Source: Okapia johnstoni | Lineage: Eukaryota; Chordata; Mammalia; Artiodactyla; Giraffidae | Assembly (NCBI GenBank): GCA_024291935.2 | Contig: CM044322.1 | Location: 28,457,405-28,521,404, forward strand | Direction: 5' to 3' | DNA length: 64,000 bases | In this document: positions 53,501 through 61,110 of the stretch, one piece after another | Layout: every line of letters begins with the position of its first letter | Numbering within the stretch: position 1 is the stretch's first letter | The notes under the pieces: model-generated | What the model saw: only the letters and a program-made list of their open reading frames with translations | Databases searched by the model: none | Told to the model about the DNA's origin: nothing | Program-made: the position numbers and the translations under genes

Positions 53501-53797
53501 GGGGCAGAGGGTGGCCAGGAAGGCGCAGGCCAGGGTCCCTGTCAGGGAGACCACCGTCATGCCGTCCCAGTGGATGGCTGGGATCTGGCTGTCACCTCGG
53601 CACCAGGCCTCTAGGGTGGCCACCACAGATGACCCCCGAGTCTCGGGCAGGGCGGCTCGGACGCTCCGCAGGGCCGAGGGAGCGTGGCAGCTGAAGGCAG
53701 CCAGATAGAAGGCGGTGGCCAGCGGGGTCTCCCCCAGGGCCAGGTGGTGGTCACCTTCTCGGCAGAGGCAGGCCACGAGCTCCTGGGCTGACATCAT
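32361..53797 (-). CDS. TTC34: TTC34, tetratricopeptide repeat domain 34 (8 coding exons, two frameshifts in exon 2)
   Basis: TTC34 is a TPR-repeat protein of poorly known function; TPR helices usually scaffold protein partners. The coding exons are 53797-53014, 46097-45261, 43963-43738, 42623-42419, 41758-41592, 37044-36774, 35974-35760 and 32888-32361, all GT-AG. Phases agree at every junction once exon 2 is read with its two extra bases discounted, giving about 1,076 residues. TPR-like helix pairs occur throughout. Examples are the first exon ([17 protein letters not shown]), exon 5 ([20 protein letters not shown]) and three or more in the last exon. Taken literally, the frameshift at 45,890-45,893 ends translation at 45,835, leaving about a third of the protein. 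Position beside MMEL1 on the same strand matches the human order. A start at 53,794 is equally possible. Confidence 0.92.
32889..33829. other. TTC34 intron 7, right of the last exon
   Basis: Pyrimidine-rich, GC-rich sequence. Parts resemble diverged L2 (33,050-33,700), but I cannot fix boundaries. No gene is supported. Confidence 0.4.
33830..34200. promoter_or_regulatory. CpG-rich promoter-like element inside TTC34 intron 7 (ETS, NRF1-like, RFX X-box)
   Basis: The CpG density rises sharply. Motifs visible are GCGCAGGCGT (34,026-34,035, NRF1-like), CCGGAA (34,043-34,048), ACTTCCG (34,062-34,068) and TTTCCGG (34,074-34,080), the last three ETS/GABP-type. GTCGCCCAGCAAC (34,091-34,103) fits an RFX X-box with a one-base spacer. 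This grouping is typical of housekeeping or ciliary-gene promoters. No first exon or transcript can be assigned from sequence alone. Confidence 0.6.
34412..34590 (+). mobile_element. Bov-tA SINE
   Basis: GACTTCCCTTGTAGCTCAAC head, GGTTCGATCCTTGGGTTGGG box-B region and a body with a short deletion before GGTCGCAAAGACACGACTGA. Confidence 0.92.
34620..35230 (+). mobile_element. diverged L2 LINE with internal poly-A
   Basis: CTTGAACACTCCCAATTCTT then TCCTGCCTCCAGTCC is an L2-type phrase. A pure A17 run at about 34,880-34,896 marks a small later insertion or slippage. The 196-codon frame here has a lysine run made by that poly-A and is not a gene. Confidence 0.55.
35231..35759. other. TTC34 intron 7, left of exon 7, unassigned
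   Basis: GC-rich sequence with a poly-C run near 35,232. I see nothing further that I can name. Confidence 0.5.
35760..35974 (-). CDS. TTC34: TTC34 coding exon 7 (residues 830-901)
   Basis: A 215-nt exon, phase 1 in, phase 0 out, acceptor CCTGACAG, donor GTGGGC. It encodes [20 protein letters not shown] followed by [20 protein letters not shown], two helical TPR-like repeats. Confidence 0.93.
35975..36773. other. TTC34 intron 6, with MIR-like remnants
   Basis: TCTCCCATTTTACAGAAAAG at about 36,694 and a segment near 36,480 look like MIR pieces. No gene is present. Confidence 0.45.
36774..37044 (-). CDS. TTC34: TTC34 coding exon 6 (residues 740-829)
   Basis: A 271-nt exon, phase 0 in, phase 1 out, acceptor CCCCTTGCAG, donor GTATGT. 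It encodes [34 protein letters not shown] and [12 protein letters not shown]. The helical pattern fits a TPR linker region. Confidence 0.93.
37045..37685. other. TTC34 intron 5, right-hand unique part
   Basis: I see no gene or named repeat in the GC-rich portion. The T-rich end (37,550-37,680) resembles decayed LINE sequence. Confidence 0.4.
37686..37825 (+). mobile_element. CHR-1-like SINE
   Basis: GGAATTCCCTGACTGCCCAG, GGTCAGGGAACTAAGATCCT and GCTGTGGCCAAAACAAAAAC are the landmarks of CHR-1 type tRNA SINEs, ending in an A/C-rich tail. Confidence 0.85.
37869..38066 (-). mobile_element. Bov-tA SINE
   Basis: The reverse body includes CTCAGTCATGTCCGACTCTT and GGTGGATTCTTTACCACTGA. The flanks contain similar CCTATAGGTTACAA and CCCATAGGTACAAA, a possible imperfect target-site duplication. 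Confidence 0.9.
38193..38300 (-). mobile_element. BovB LINE 3' tail fragment
   Basis: The reverse-orientation tail contains GACTGCAGCATGCCAGGCTT and ACTCATGTCCATTGAGTTGG. Confidence 0.88.
38301..39175 (-). mobile_element. old L1 fragment (reverse orientation)
   Basis: GGGATTTGTTGAGCTTCTTA, CTTCAGACTGGATAATTTCT and CAGCTCCAGAATTTCCACTT are L1M-type phrases read on the reverse strand. Confidence 0.7.
39190..39392 (+). mobile_element. Bov-tA SINE
   Basis: The head CTCCCTAGTGGCTCAGTGGT and the body GAAATGGCTACCCACTCCAG are present. It sits at the end of the L1 fragment. Confidence 0.9.
39393..40158. other. TTC34 intron 5, unassigned
   Basis: No gene is supported. Parts are T-rich and repeat-like but unnamed. 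Confidence 0.4.
40160..40366 (+). mobile_element. Bov-tA SINE
   Basis: GGGGCTTCCCAGGGGGTGCA head (diverged), CACTCCAGTATTCTTTCTTG body and GGGGTCTCAGAGTCAGACAT tail. Confidence 0.88.
40367..41591. other. TTC34 intron 5, left-hand unique part
   Basis: GC-rich, no element recognised. Overlapping frames of 60-145 codons on both strands have no support. Confidence 0.45.
41592..41758 (-). CDS. TTC34: TTC34 coding exon 5 (residues 684-739)
   Basis: A 167-nt exon, phase 1 in, phase 0 out, acceptor TTCCTTCAG, donor GTACCG. It encodes a clear [23 protein letters not shown] then [20 protein letters not shown]. Confidence 0.94.
41759..42418. other. TTC34 intron 4
   Basis: A 660-bp GC-rich intron. A G-run patch at 42,382-42,410 (GGGGGTGGGGGGAGGGGGGC) abuts the exon 4 donor and has quadruplex potential. 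I see nothing else. Confidence 0.5.
42419..42623 (-). CDS. TTC34: TTC34 coding exon 4 (residues 616-684)
   Basis: A 205-nt exon, phase 0 in, phase 1 out, acceptor CCCTTGCAG, donor GTAAGA. It encodes [37 protein letters not shown] and [12 protein letters not shown]. Confidence 0.94.
42624..43737. other. TTC34 intron 3
   Basis: About 1.1 kb. A MIR-like stretch lies at about 43,490-43,640 (GAGACTGAGGGTCAGAGAGG). The remainder is unassigned GC-rich sequence, with no gene. Confidence 0.5.
43738..43963 (-). CDS. TTC34: TTC34 coding exon 3 (residues 540-615)
   Basis: A 226-nt exon that supplies one base to complete a glycine codon and ends in phase 0. The acceptor is CTCTCCACAG and the donor GTGAGA. 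It encodes [40 protein letters not shown] and [20 protein letters not shown], a TPR pair. The phase-2 junction matches exon 2 only when exon 2 is shortened by two bases, which supports the frameshift interpretation. Confidence 0.95.
43964..45260. other. TTC34 intron 2
   Basis: About 1.3 kb with a pure (TG)15 microsatellite at 44,501-44,530. The other parts are unassigned; a small MIR-like piece may lie at 44,170-44,200. Confidence 0.5.
44501..44530. repeat. pure (TG)15 microsatellite
   Basis: Fifteen uninterrupted TG units in TTC34 intron 2. Pure runs of this length are usually polymorphic. Confidence 0.95.
45261..46097 (-). CDS. TTC34: TTC34 coding exon 2, CpG-rich, with two +1 frameshifts
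   Basis: The acceptor TCTCTCCCCAG precedes 46,097 and the donor GTAAAC starts at 45,260. Coding-like sequence runs through all three frames in order. [20 protein letters not shown] to AADLGFS is in the entry frame. [20 protein letters not shown] to [10 protein letters not shown] is in the second. [20 protein letters not shown] to AVQEG is in the third. The switches fall at C4 runs (minus strand) at 45,890-45,893 and 45,709-45,712. Discounting one base at each gives 835 nt and exactly the phase the next exon needs. Long helical TPR-like content is kept across both switches. Confidence 0.9.
46098..46289. other. TTC34 intron 1, proximal part
   Basis: About 190 bp of unique-looking sequence next to the exon 2 acceptor. 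No element is recognised. Confidence 0.4.
46290..46431 (-). mobile_element. CHR-2-like SINE fragment
   Basis: CTTAGTTGCTCTGAGGCATA and GGTTCTTTACCACTGAACCA match the head half of the CHR-2-like element also seen at 18,317. Confidence 0.85.
46608..46892 (+). mobile_element. BovB LINE 3' tail, copy A of a direct pair
   Basis: Tail from GAATGTTCATTGGAAGGACT to CGGACACGACTGAGTGACTG. Only the 3' about 285 bp remain. Confidence 0.92.
47060..47370 (+). mobile_element. BovB LINE 3' tail, copy B of a direct pair
   Basis: Starts TCCTTGCAAGGAGACCAAAC and ends GTGACTGAACAATGAA, in the same orientation as copy A and only about 170 bp from it. Confidence 0.92.
47380..49330 (-). mobile_element. old L1 LINE, reverse orientation
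   Basis: A long T-rich stretch has reverse-strand L1 3'-end phrases such as GTTTTAATTTGCATTTGTAT and TTTATTAGCCATCTGTGTTT. No intact frame remains. Confidence 0.7.
49331..49914. other. TTC34 intron 1, probable old repeat, unnamed
   Basis: GCTGTGTAACAAATTGCCAC near 49,360 resembles the start of several mammalian LTR or MER elements. The rest is unassigned. Confidence 0.4.
49915..50282 (-). mobile_element. BovB LINE 3' end fragment
   Basis: Reverse-orientation tail from GTTGTTGTTGTTCAGTCGCT through CTTTTCCAATGAGTCGGCTC to GGGACTCTCAAGAGTCTTCT. Confidence 0.93.
50283..50686. other. TTC34 intron 1, unassigned
   Basis: About 400 bp with no recognised element. Confidence 0.45.
50687..50892 (-). 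mobile_element. Bov-tA SINE
   Basis: The reverse body contains GGGATTCTCCAGGCAAGAAT. The head ends near GAGCTGCCACGGAACCCC. Confidence 0.92.
50966..51150 (-). mobile_element. Bov-tA SINE
   Basis: A second reverse copy about 70 bp further on, with TTCTCCAGGCAAGAATACTG and a degraded head. Confidence 0.9.
51151..52379. other. TTC34 intron 1, unassigned
   Basis: About 1.2 kb with no gene and no repeat that I can name with confidence. Confidence 0.4.
52380..52940 (+). mobile_element. L2 LINE fragment
   Basis: CTCAGCTCAAATGATGCCTC then CTCCAAGAAGCCTTCCCTGA is the hallmark L2 3' phrase. The upstream part is more diverged. It ends close to the TTC34 exon 1 donor. Confidence 0.8.
53014..53797 (-). 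CDS. TTC34: TTC34 coding exon 1 (residues 1-261)
   Basis: It starts [20 protein letters not shown] and continues through TPR-like helices to [20 protein letters not shown] and LEAAPTG. The chosen donor, GTAGGC at 53,013, is the stronger. A weaker in-phase GTTGCA at 53,028 would remove five residues (CRPQG). The reading frame stays open without defects. Confidence 0.93.
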
Positions 53798-53820
53798 GCC
53801 TGCACCTCTGATGGGCCCAT
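53794..53820 (-). promoter_or_regulatory. TTC34: 8-codon upstream ORF ending inside the TTC34 start
   Basis: An ATG at 53,820 opens a frame (MGPSEVQA) whose TGA at 53,796-53,794 overlaps the first main ATG and shares its A with the second (TGATG arrangement). It could limit scanning or favour re-initiation at the second methionine. The frame is visible in the sequence; the effect is inferred. Confidence 0.55.
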
Positions 53821-53837
53821 GTCTGTCCTCACAGCAC
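53798..53837 (-). other. TTC34: TTC34 5' UTR part of the first coding exon
   Basis: ACTCCCCCTCCAG ends at 53,838 and is a good acceptor. This suggests that the 5' UTR is spliced from a non-coding exon further right, probably near the CpG-rich stretch at 54,760-55,010. Confidence 0.6.
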
Positions 53838-54616
53838 CTGGAGGGGGAGTATGGTTAGTGCATAGGTGGCCCACCTGGCCTACGGGCCCCCCAGTCCTGC
53901 TTCAGGGCTGCCCCCTGCCCCTCCACACTGAGACCCCAGGGTCAGCGTGGAGCCCCTGAGTGAAGACAGGGTGAATTCAGCCACCAAGGGGTGTCTGGGT
54001 TGCCTGCCCCGCAGGCATCTCCACCTGGCTGGGGCACATCTCCCAGGCCAGGCCCCCAGTCGCTTTTTGCCTCCAGGCCTCAGCTTCCTCCTCTGCAGAG
54101 GGGGCCATGACCCTGCTCAGTAGTCAACCCTCGATGGACATCTGACTTCTGAGTATCCACATGGGGAAGAATCAGGCAACCTGAGGGGTCAGGGACCCCT
54201 GGCCCTCACTCCAACTGCTGCCCCTACTAGCATAGAACCACTCAGGAAGGTGGGCCCTCCCACCGCCCATCTGGGTCACACAGGCATCCTGTACGCCTTC
54301 TCAGGGCTCTGAGTTTCCACTGACCGCCCAGCCTCAGGACCACCGCCCTGCCCACCTCCCACACCTGGGCAAGGCAGGGAGGAGGGGCGGTGCAGGTAGG
54401 GCTGGGGTGGTGAGGAGCACTTGGCCAGCTCTTGGGTGAGGTGGGGAGCCACGCTGGTGAGGGGGGCAGTTCTTGAGGTCAGTTCCAGGACCAGCCCTGC
54501 TGCAGGCCTCTCTCTGTCCCCAAACCTTCCCGCCTGAAGAAAGGCTCACTTGCTGGGGCTTTCTCTCCTGGTTCTCCAAATGCCTGCAAACAACCCCTCT
54601 ACCTAATGCTTGCTCT
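53838..54616. other. TTC34 leader intron or 5' flank
   Basis: GC-rich sequence without a recognised element. I see no confident donor that fixes a leader exon. Confidence 0.4.
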
Positions 54617-54725
54617 CTGACACACACTGAGACACAGACACACACCCGTGTGCACACACTTAGGCACTCACATGCATATGCACACACAGGGCACACACGT
54701 AGGTGGCACACACGCATGCTCACAG
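54617..54725. repeat. (CA)n-rich interrupted microsatellite
   Basis: Short CA runs such as ACACACACTGAGACACAGAC and CACACACAGGGCACACACGT. Confidence 0.85.
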
Positions 54726-54759
54726 TCGCCTGTCCTCCGAGGGTGTGCGGGGTGCGCGG

Positions 54760-55010
54760 GGAAGGAAAAGGCTCGCCACCCAGACTTGGGGGCGGCCAGG
54801 TGGAGGGGCGGTAGACGCGGCTCCGCCGGTGGGTCCGCGGATCTGGCCTCCCAGAGGCGCCCGGGGTCGGGAGGGTGGGTCCGTTTCCCTAGAGACTGTC
54901 AACAGCCCGGCGGTCTGGCTGCTCAGCCGCGCCCCCAGCGGCCCGGCGCGACCCCGCCCCGGACCCCGCCCCCTGTGCCCCCTAGCCGCCGCCGCTAGAC
55001 CAGGCTGGGC
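54760..55010 (-). promoter_or_regulatory. TTC34: CpG-rich, GC-box-rich probable TTC34 promoter
   Basis: Dense CpG, with CCCCGCCCC (54,952-54,960) and CCCCGCCCCC (54,964-54,973), which are SP1/KLF boxes on the minus strand. A GCCGCCGCCGC run lies at about 54,985-54,996. No TATA box is seen. It is about 1.1 kb upstream of the TTC34 first coding exon, on the correct side. Confidence 0.6.
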
Positions 55011-55954
55011 TAGGGTAGGTGGCCTCTGGATGCTGGGGAGGAGCTGCCCGCAGTCTAGGGCACACCCCCAGACCCATCCCCTCACAGGTGGGGAAGGAGC
55101 TCCGCGGAGGTGGGTGGGCCTGGGGGCCCCTGCACCCCCAGAACTCTGCCTTGCTGCTTCAGTGCCCCTTTCTACCGTCCACGCCCCTCCTGCAGGGTGC
55201 TTCCGAGGAAACCGGTCCCCAGGTCACCTGTCCACCTGGGCTCCTGTGGGTCTCCCTCCCTAAAGTCTACTCTCTGTCCAGCAAACAGACCAGACCCCCC
55301 CCTTCCCACCACACCTCGTCGCAGCAGAGGGCCTATCCGCTCCTTGAGATGAGGCCCGGAAGGTGGCCCTAAGGGGCTGTGATACGCCCTGCTGGCCCAG
55401 GATCACCTGGACTGTGGTGGAGGAAGGCCGGTAGCATCGGCTGATATTTTAGGAGTTGGCTCCCTCTCAGGAGGGAGGGGGATGGGTGGGAGGAGGCAGC
55501 AGAAGTGGGCAGGGCAGAGCTGGACTGAGGCTGTTGCCCTGGGGTCTGAGACGCTGAACCCTGCCCTGGTGGGGCCACAGGGAGGTGGATGAGTTGCACC
55601 TCCCTGGAGGGGTGGTCCTGTTTACGGTGAAGTCCCCTCCTAACTCAACATGCCAAAGTTCCCAGATGCCAGGCGCACCCCTGTCTTTGTGGGGCTCAGG
55701 GGACCAGGTGGAGTGACCGCTTGGGCACTGGGTGCTGTGGGGCAGGGATGTCCTCTCCAGGGTCCTGGTCCCTGGGAAGTGGCCCCCTCCAGCCCGACAG
55801 GGGGGCTCCCAGGGAAGAAGCGGAGTCTGGGCTCTAGGTCTGCAAGGGTCAGGCAGCTGTGATCAGCATGGCCTGGTCCCCTTGTCCGGCTCCTGGACTT
55901 CTCTTCAGCTCCTTGACATTCACAAAGGCACGGCACCCAAATGAGCGAGCAGGG
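55011..55954. other. intergenic, no gene seen
   Basis: GC-rich sequence upstream of TTC34, with no named element. Confidence 0.45.
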
Positions 55955-56060
55955 ACCCAGTGGTGACAGCTTATGGAGAGATTTCCTGTGACTTTGATTA
56001 CTTTCATTTTATTACCCTAATTAGGCGAGCCAGTAATGGAGCGGGGCTGTCGTGGGGCTG
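55955..56060. promoter_or_regulatory. candidate conserved enhancer core (homeodomain motifs)
   Basis: An abrupt AT-rich island in GC-rich DNA, with CTTTGATTAC, ATTACCCTAATTAGG (56,010-56,024) and CAGTAATGGA. It contains no repeat and no frame. An enhancer role is inferred from composition and motif density only. Confidence 0.4.
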
Positions 56061-58439
56061 TGGGGAGGGCCTGGGGCATGGAGGCGCAGTGCTGCCTGAC
56101 ATCCCCCGTCACATTAGCCCGATGGGTCCCCCGCGCCTCTGCCCTGGCGCACAGTGCCCGCAGGCCCTTGGGCGCTGGCCAGATGAGCCCAGTGATCTCG
56201 GTGGGCTGGAAGCTGTGATGGTGGCCCCACCTGGGAGCAGTACATCTGGATACAGGTAACCTCAGGGCACCTTTGGGATGCAGAACCAGGAGCAGCTATC
56301 CTGTATGCAGAAATGTGTTGCTTTAGATGCCAGTGTGACCACTGAATTCAAAAGGAAGGCGTTTCTTGTCTGCATCAGCAGGTTCTCACTGTTTCTGACT
56401 GGCATCCAATTGGAAGTGATTCTGGGTACTTGCCCTTTGCACCGCTGTGGCCCTCAAAACCCTGACAGGCCAGGCCACATCTTTGTGGGGAGTGTGCGGC
56501 TCTTCTGCAGGTTTAGGGGTTGCGTGGGGTGTCATTGTGGTGGAAGCACTGAGGCTCCAACTGAACACTCTTGGGCGGATGCCTTGTGGAGCCAGGAACG
56601 GAGCAGGTGTCAACCCTGGGCCCGCGGCCCCCAGCATCATCACTGCCCACCACAGGATGCGGGCTCTGTCCACCAGCTGCCTCAGGGGATGTGGTCAGAA
56701 CTGGGAAGGTTTAGGGGTGCCACCCAGTCCCCCGCAGAACTCCCTATGCTCCCCAAGATGGCCGTGAGACAGTTTCCCCAAAGGACATGGGTGATGTCGT
56801 CTCGGTCCCAGTGTTAGCATGTGGTTGCTTTTCTGGGTAATGTCCTAGTCACACCACTGACCGAGACAAAGGCCACCAGATGGAGAGAATGCTTAGCCCC
56901 TGTTTCCAGAACCATCTTCGGCGTGAGCAGGGGCATGGCAGAGAAGTTGGAAATAGAAGGAGTTGGTGAAAGTGGTCGGGTGGTGATGGCTTTGCAACTG
57001 ACCTTGTATTTGTGTGACTTTTACCTTGTGCGAGGTGGGATGTGATGAGTGCTCTGGGCCCTTTTAGCAGGAAGATGCAGAGCAGTGGAGTTGCTTGCCC
57101 GGGGACCAGCTCCCTGGGCCCAGCCAGAGCTCAATCTGAATTTTCAGGATCCCCTCCCCTGGGGTTCCTCTAAGAGGAACTGTGGGGGCATTGGTTTACC
57201 CATCGGCTCCACTGAAGCAGGTGCTGGTCCATTTCCTGCCTGTGCACCTGCCTCTCCAAGGTCAGGCCTGATTCCAGCGCTGGGCCCAGAAATCATGAGG
57301 CGGTGCCGGGTGTGCCCCACTCCTACTGTGGCCCTGCCTGCAGACCCCGCTGTGACCCCCGGAGGACAGTGGGTTGGAGGCTGTTCCTCCTCTGCCGTCA
57401 GGGAGACTGGGCCTCCATGACTGTGCCTCCTGAAGCCTGTGGGCTGCCTCCACCACTGGGCCTCCAAGTGGGGGCCTTGACACAAACAGGGAGGCAAGCT
57501 GGTTTTGTGCTCCCCTGGCCATTAGGGAGGAGAGGCCAGACATCCCCCACCTGTCTCCCTGGGAGCTACCTTGGGGACCTCTAGCCTACTGACTCCCTCA
57601 CACCTGCCCCCTCCTCCCCAGGCACCAGCTAGGAAGGCAGGCTCCTGGAGGCTCTGTCAACCTCAGTTAGAAAGTGCAGCTCTTAGCAACAGCCTGTGAC
57701 TACTCCCAACACCCCCAAAGGTGACTGTGGGTTCTCAGGGTGACTGCCTCTCTCCCTAGGAGCAGCTCTAGTCATCTCTCTGGGCTCAGTGGTCCCCAGC
57801 ATCCTGGACTCCTCAGGGTGGTCTCCCAGGGTGTGTGAGCCACCCAGAGCCCCCTAACTGCCAGGGCTCAGGGCACCATCACCCCTCTGCTTAGCCCCTC
57901 CATCAACCCCAAGAGGCTCACCTGTGGAGCAGCGGCCAAGTACACCAGTGCACCGGCGGGGAACACGGTGGGGACACCAGCAGGATCCCAGGGACCAGGG
58001 TAAGTGAGAGTCTGGTTGTCACCAGATGAAATTTCAGCTTCTCATCCCTGCTGCCCGTGGGCAGGAACTGTAGGCAGCACACTCCTCTGGAGTCTAGAGT
58101 CTGGAGCCTGGGGAAGGGGGAGACCCATGGGCCTGGATCCTTCCCTCCGCTGGCCTCCCCCTGAGCGTCCCAAAGGCCCGGCAGCCCTTAGACTGGCACA
58201 GGGGCCACACCTGTCCCATGCATCACCCTTCATCAATAATGCAGTGGGGGAGGCGCATCCCCTCATCCACTGCCCACCTGTCTCTTAATCTCAATTACAG
58301 TGGCTGTGACTTGCCAAGGCCACCTCTGCCTTCCGGGCACTAGAGTGGGTGAAGCTTGTGTTTAGGAAGGAGCAGGTGTGCGATGTTGAGGTCCTAGGCT
58401 TTTGGGGATGGGGCCCCTTTTTTATCTGGGAGACTTCTG
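56061..58439. other. intergenic, unassigned
   Basis: About 2.4 kb of GC-rich sequence. Overlapping frames up to 179 codons have no recognisable product. I see no repeat that I can name. Confidence 0.45.
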
Positions 58440-58745
58440 GGGCTCCCCTAAACCCACACCTCCTGCCCGTGGGACCTGCCCTGCCCAGTACCCTGGTCAT
58501 TCAGCCAAGCCATTGGTCCCCTTGTTGTGATCGCCCCCGCCCAGGTACCCTCTCCCTCCCCGCAAGCCTGTTCCTGCCCCAGGGCCTTTGCACTCCCCTC
58601 ACTTTCTTCTCTGACCCACTTCCTCTGAAGTGATTCCCTGTTCCCCTCTGTTCCCTTGCCTGCTTCACTGCCCGGTACTGTCACTTGTCTGTTATTGGAT
58701 TTTGTTGTTGGAATGTTGGCTCCAGGAGGGCAGGGTTGCCACAGC
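58440..58745 (+). mobile_element. L2-like LINE fragment
   Basis: CTGCCCCAGGGCCTTTGCAC then TCCCCTCACTTTCTTCTCTG and GGCTCCAGGAGGGCAGGG are L2-type phrases. Confidence 0.65.
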
Positions 58746-58767
58746 TCAGCAGGTACCTACCTGACAG

Positions 58768-58796
58768 GTGGGGGGGAAGGAAGGAAGGAAGGAGCA
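58768..58796. repeat. (GGAA)n short tandem
   Basis: GGGGAAGGAAGGAAGGAAGG, about five GGAA units, a known platform for ETS binding when longer. Confidence 0.8.
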
Positions 58797-58859
58797 AGGC
58801 CAGGCCTGGCTCCCAGAGAGGCAGCTGGCCTTGTGTCACAGAGCTCCCCAAATTTGGCA

Positions 58860-59420
58860 ACCTTAAGCAGACACCAGCTGCCATGGCTGCGAGAGCAGAT
58901 TCTGAGGAACCAGCTCCTGAAAAGCAAGAAATTTGGGAAGTTCACTGTTCTCCAAAGCCACCTAACTTTATCCTTTGCCTTTTGCTTTCATCCAGAGCTT
59001 TTAGCCATCAGGGAATGGGGGAGATTGATGGGCTGAGTCCGTTGGCTGGTTTGTGCACAGAGCCTGTATTGGTTTTAACTAACCAAGTTTATCAACCAGG
59101 CATGGAATCATTAATCACACAGAAAAATAACACAGCAAAATGACTTTTCAAAATGTCGTTGGTATAATTATCAGCTTGCCCATTACACTAAATGCTGCCA
59201 TTTATATCTGCGATGCTTAAGTATGCAAACAGTAATTAACGTGGTAATGAACTAGGGGCCCCAGAGCCTCCCCTCCCCGAGCTAATTTGCATGTTAATTA
59301 TCATTAGCGACCAGGGAAACAAGTTATAAACAGCCTAATTAGCAGCTGGATCATTTTTACAAGAAATTGCCGTGCACTTTGACACGCGAGCGAGCCTTAG
59401 ATTAATGGAGTCGGGCTGAG
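58860..59420. promoter_or_regulatory. candidate conserved developmental enhancer (POU/homeodomain/E-box cluster)
   Basis: A 550-bp AT-rich, repeat-free block inside GC-rich intergenic DNA. It has the octamer ATTTGCAT (59,285-59,292), TATGCAAA (59,222-59,229), TAATTA at 59,233-59,238 and within GTTAATTATC (59,293-59,302), and TAATTAGCAGCTG (59,336-59,348), where a homeodomain site abuts an E-box. TTGGTT and AACCAA form an inverted pair at 59,069-59,086. The function is inferred; conservation cannot be tested here. Confidence 0.5.
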
Positions 59421-60160
59421 CTGCCCTCCTAGGGGGAGGGAGTGCCCTCTTGGAGTCGGCACCATGGTACCACGTCGGATGCATTGCAGCTCATTGGATG
59501 GGGGTGCCCAGAGTCTCAGGCTGGCCACCAGCCCTGTCCAGGGCACGGCCCCCTCCTTCTTGGCTGTGGTCTCAGGATGGACAGGAAGAGGCAAGGCTCT
59601 GGTGGGGCCAGGTGTGACCAGGGTGAGGGTCACCATTAGAGAAAATATCCCTCTGACAAACAGTAAGGAAACCTTCATTCCTTACTGCTGCAGCCAGGGA
59701 GAGGAGTCGGGCTCCTGTAACAGGACGAGGGGGTTACAGCCCAGGAGCAGGACTGGGGTGTGAGTGGATGGAAATTAGAAGAGCAGCCATCAAGGCTCTT
59801 GCTGAAGGCAGACCAGGGTGTTTGGGGTGGGGGCAGGGGATTGATCAGGTAGGGATGGTGATATGCTCCTGAGGCTGGGGTCGTTCTCCCCTAAGTGACT
59901 CAGCAGCTTTCCTGCTCCCCCTGGGCGTGGCAGGCTGAAGGCAGGGCCCAAGGATGAGGCCCAAGGATGAGGGCCCAAGGATGAGGATGGGGATCCAGGA
60001 GGCTGCCTGTCCGGGATCCGGTCAAGAGGAGAGTCCGTGTTCTCCAGGTTTGCACCAGCTCCTGTGGGGACCTGCAGCTCCTCGGCCAGCAGCGGGTCCG
60101 GTTGTGGGTCCTGCTCTGCACTGCTCTGCTTCTGGTGCCTTATGCCCCTCCTCCACAGAA
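59421..60160. other. intergenic, with a small CCCAAGGATGAGG minisatellite
   Basis: Three imperfect copies of CCAAGGATGAGG lie at about 59,948-59,992. There is no gene. Confidence 0.5.
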
Positions 60161-60520
60161 CAGCCCTCTGAGCAGGTGGCTGTGGTGTCCGGAGAGCCCT
60201 GAGTGATCATCTCTCTGACTGAACCACTCTCCAAGGGAGGTTCCTGCCTCAGGACCTTTGCACCTGCCTCTCTTGTCTCCCGAAGTCCCCATCCTCCAGA
60301 CGCTGCTTTGGCTCGCTTATGCCATTCTGTTAGGAATCTGTTAAGATTTTCATCCTAAGAGAGACTGCCCCGCTGCCCCATCCAGAACCTACCTGGTCAT
60401 GCATTTTACTGTCCATCTCACTAGCTGAAAGGTCAGCTCACCAGGCCAGGGAGGTTCCCCTGGACCCCTGTCTTCCTAGCTCCTGGTACAGCCTGGCATG
60501 TGGCAGGACTCAGGGAGTTC
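60161..60520 (+). mobile_element. diverged L2-like LINE fragment
   Basis: TTCCTGCCTCAGGACCTTTG then CACCTGCCTCTC is L2-like. Boundaries are uncertain. Confidence 0.5.
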
Positions 60521-60890
60521 TGGGGAGCTGGGGTCAAAAATGACTGAATGTTAGTCAGCAGGTATGGCCTCAATAGTAAGGAGTTTACGCTTCACAGGTC
60601 AAGTCTCTGTCCAACAACTTAACTCTGCCGTTGGGGCACAGAGGTGGCCAACATGACTGTCTGTGGCAGTCAGCACTTGGTGGAAGGGCTGTGCTGATAA
60701 AACTGAACACTGACACCAAATCTCCTTAATTCCCTGAGTCACAAATTATTACTCTTATTTTTCTTTTTATATTTTCCAACCATTAAAAAGTGTATAAACC
60801 ATCATTAGTTCAAAAGACCAGAGAGTAGGTGAGATTTGGGCATTCTTCCATGTTTTCCTTTCCAAGTGGACTTTAAAATCTGATTGGTTC
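60521..60890. other. intergenic, unassigned
   Basis: No recognised element. Confidence 0.4.
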
Positions 60891-61012
60891 TGGGACTTCC
60901 CTTTTGGTTCAATGGTCCAGGGCAGGGGGTGCAGGTTTGATTCCTGGTCAGGAAGCTAAGGTCCCACATGCCTTGCAGCCAAAAAGTCAAAGCATAAAAC
61001 AGAAGCAATATT
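60891..61012 (+). mobile_element. CHR/tRNA-type SINE fragment
   Basis: GGGACTTCCCTTTTGGTTCA, GATTCCTGGTCAGGAAGCTA and AGCCAAAAAGTCAAAGCATA show a CHR-1-like element with a decayed tail. Confidence 0.75.
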
Positions 61013-61110
61013 TAACAAATTCGGTAAGGACTTTAAAAATGGTCCACATTAAAAATCTTTAAAGATTTGTTCCAGTAAAAACTTGCATGGCATTCTAGGG
61101 GGATTGAAAT

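Noticed and set aside
56278..56817. 179-codon plus-strand frame in the right intergenic region
   Set aside because: No recognisable domain, no splice or promoter context, and competing antisense frames over the same bases.
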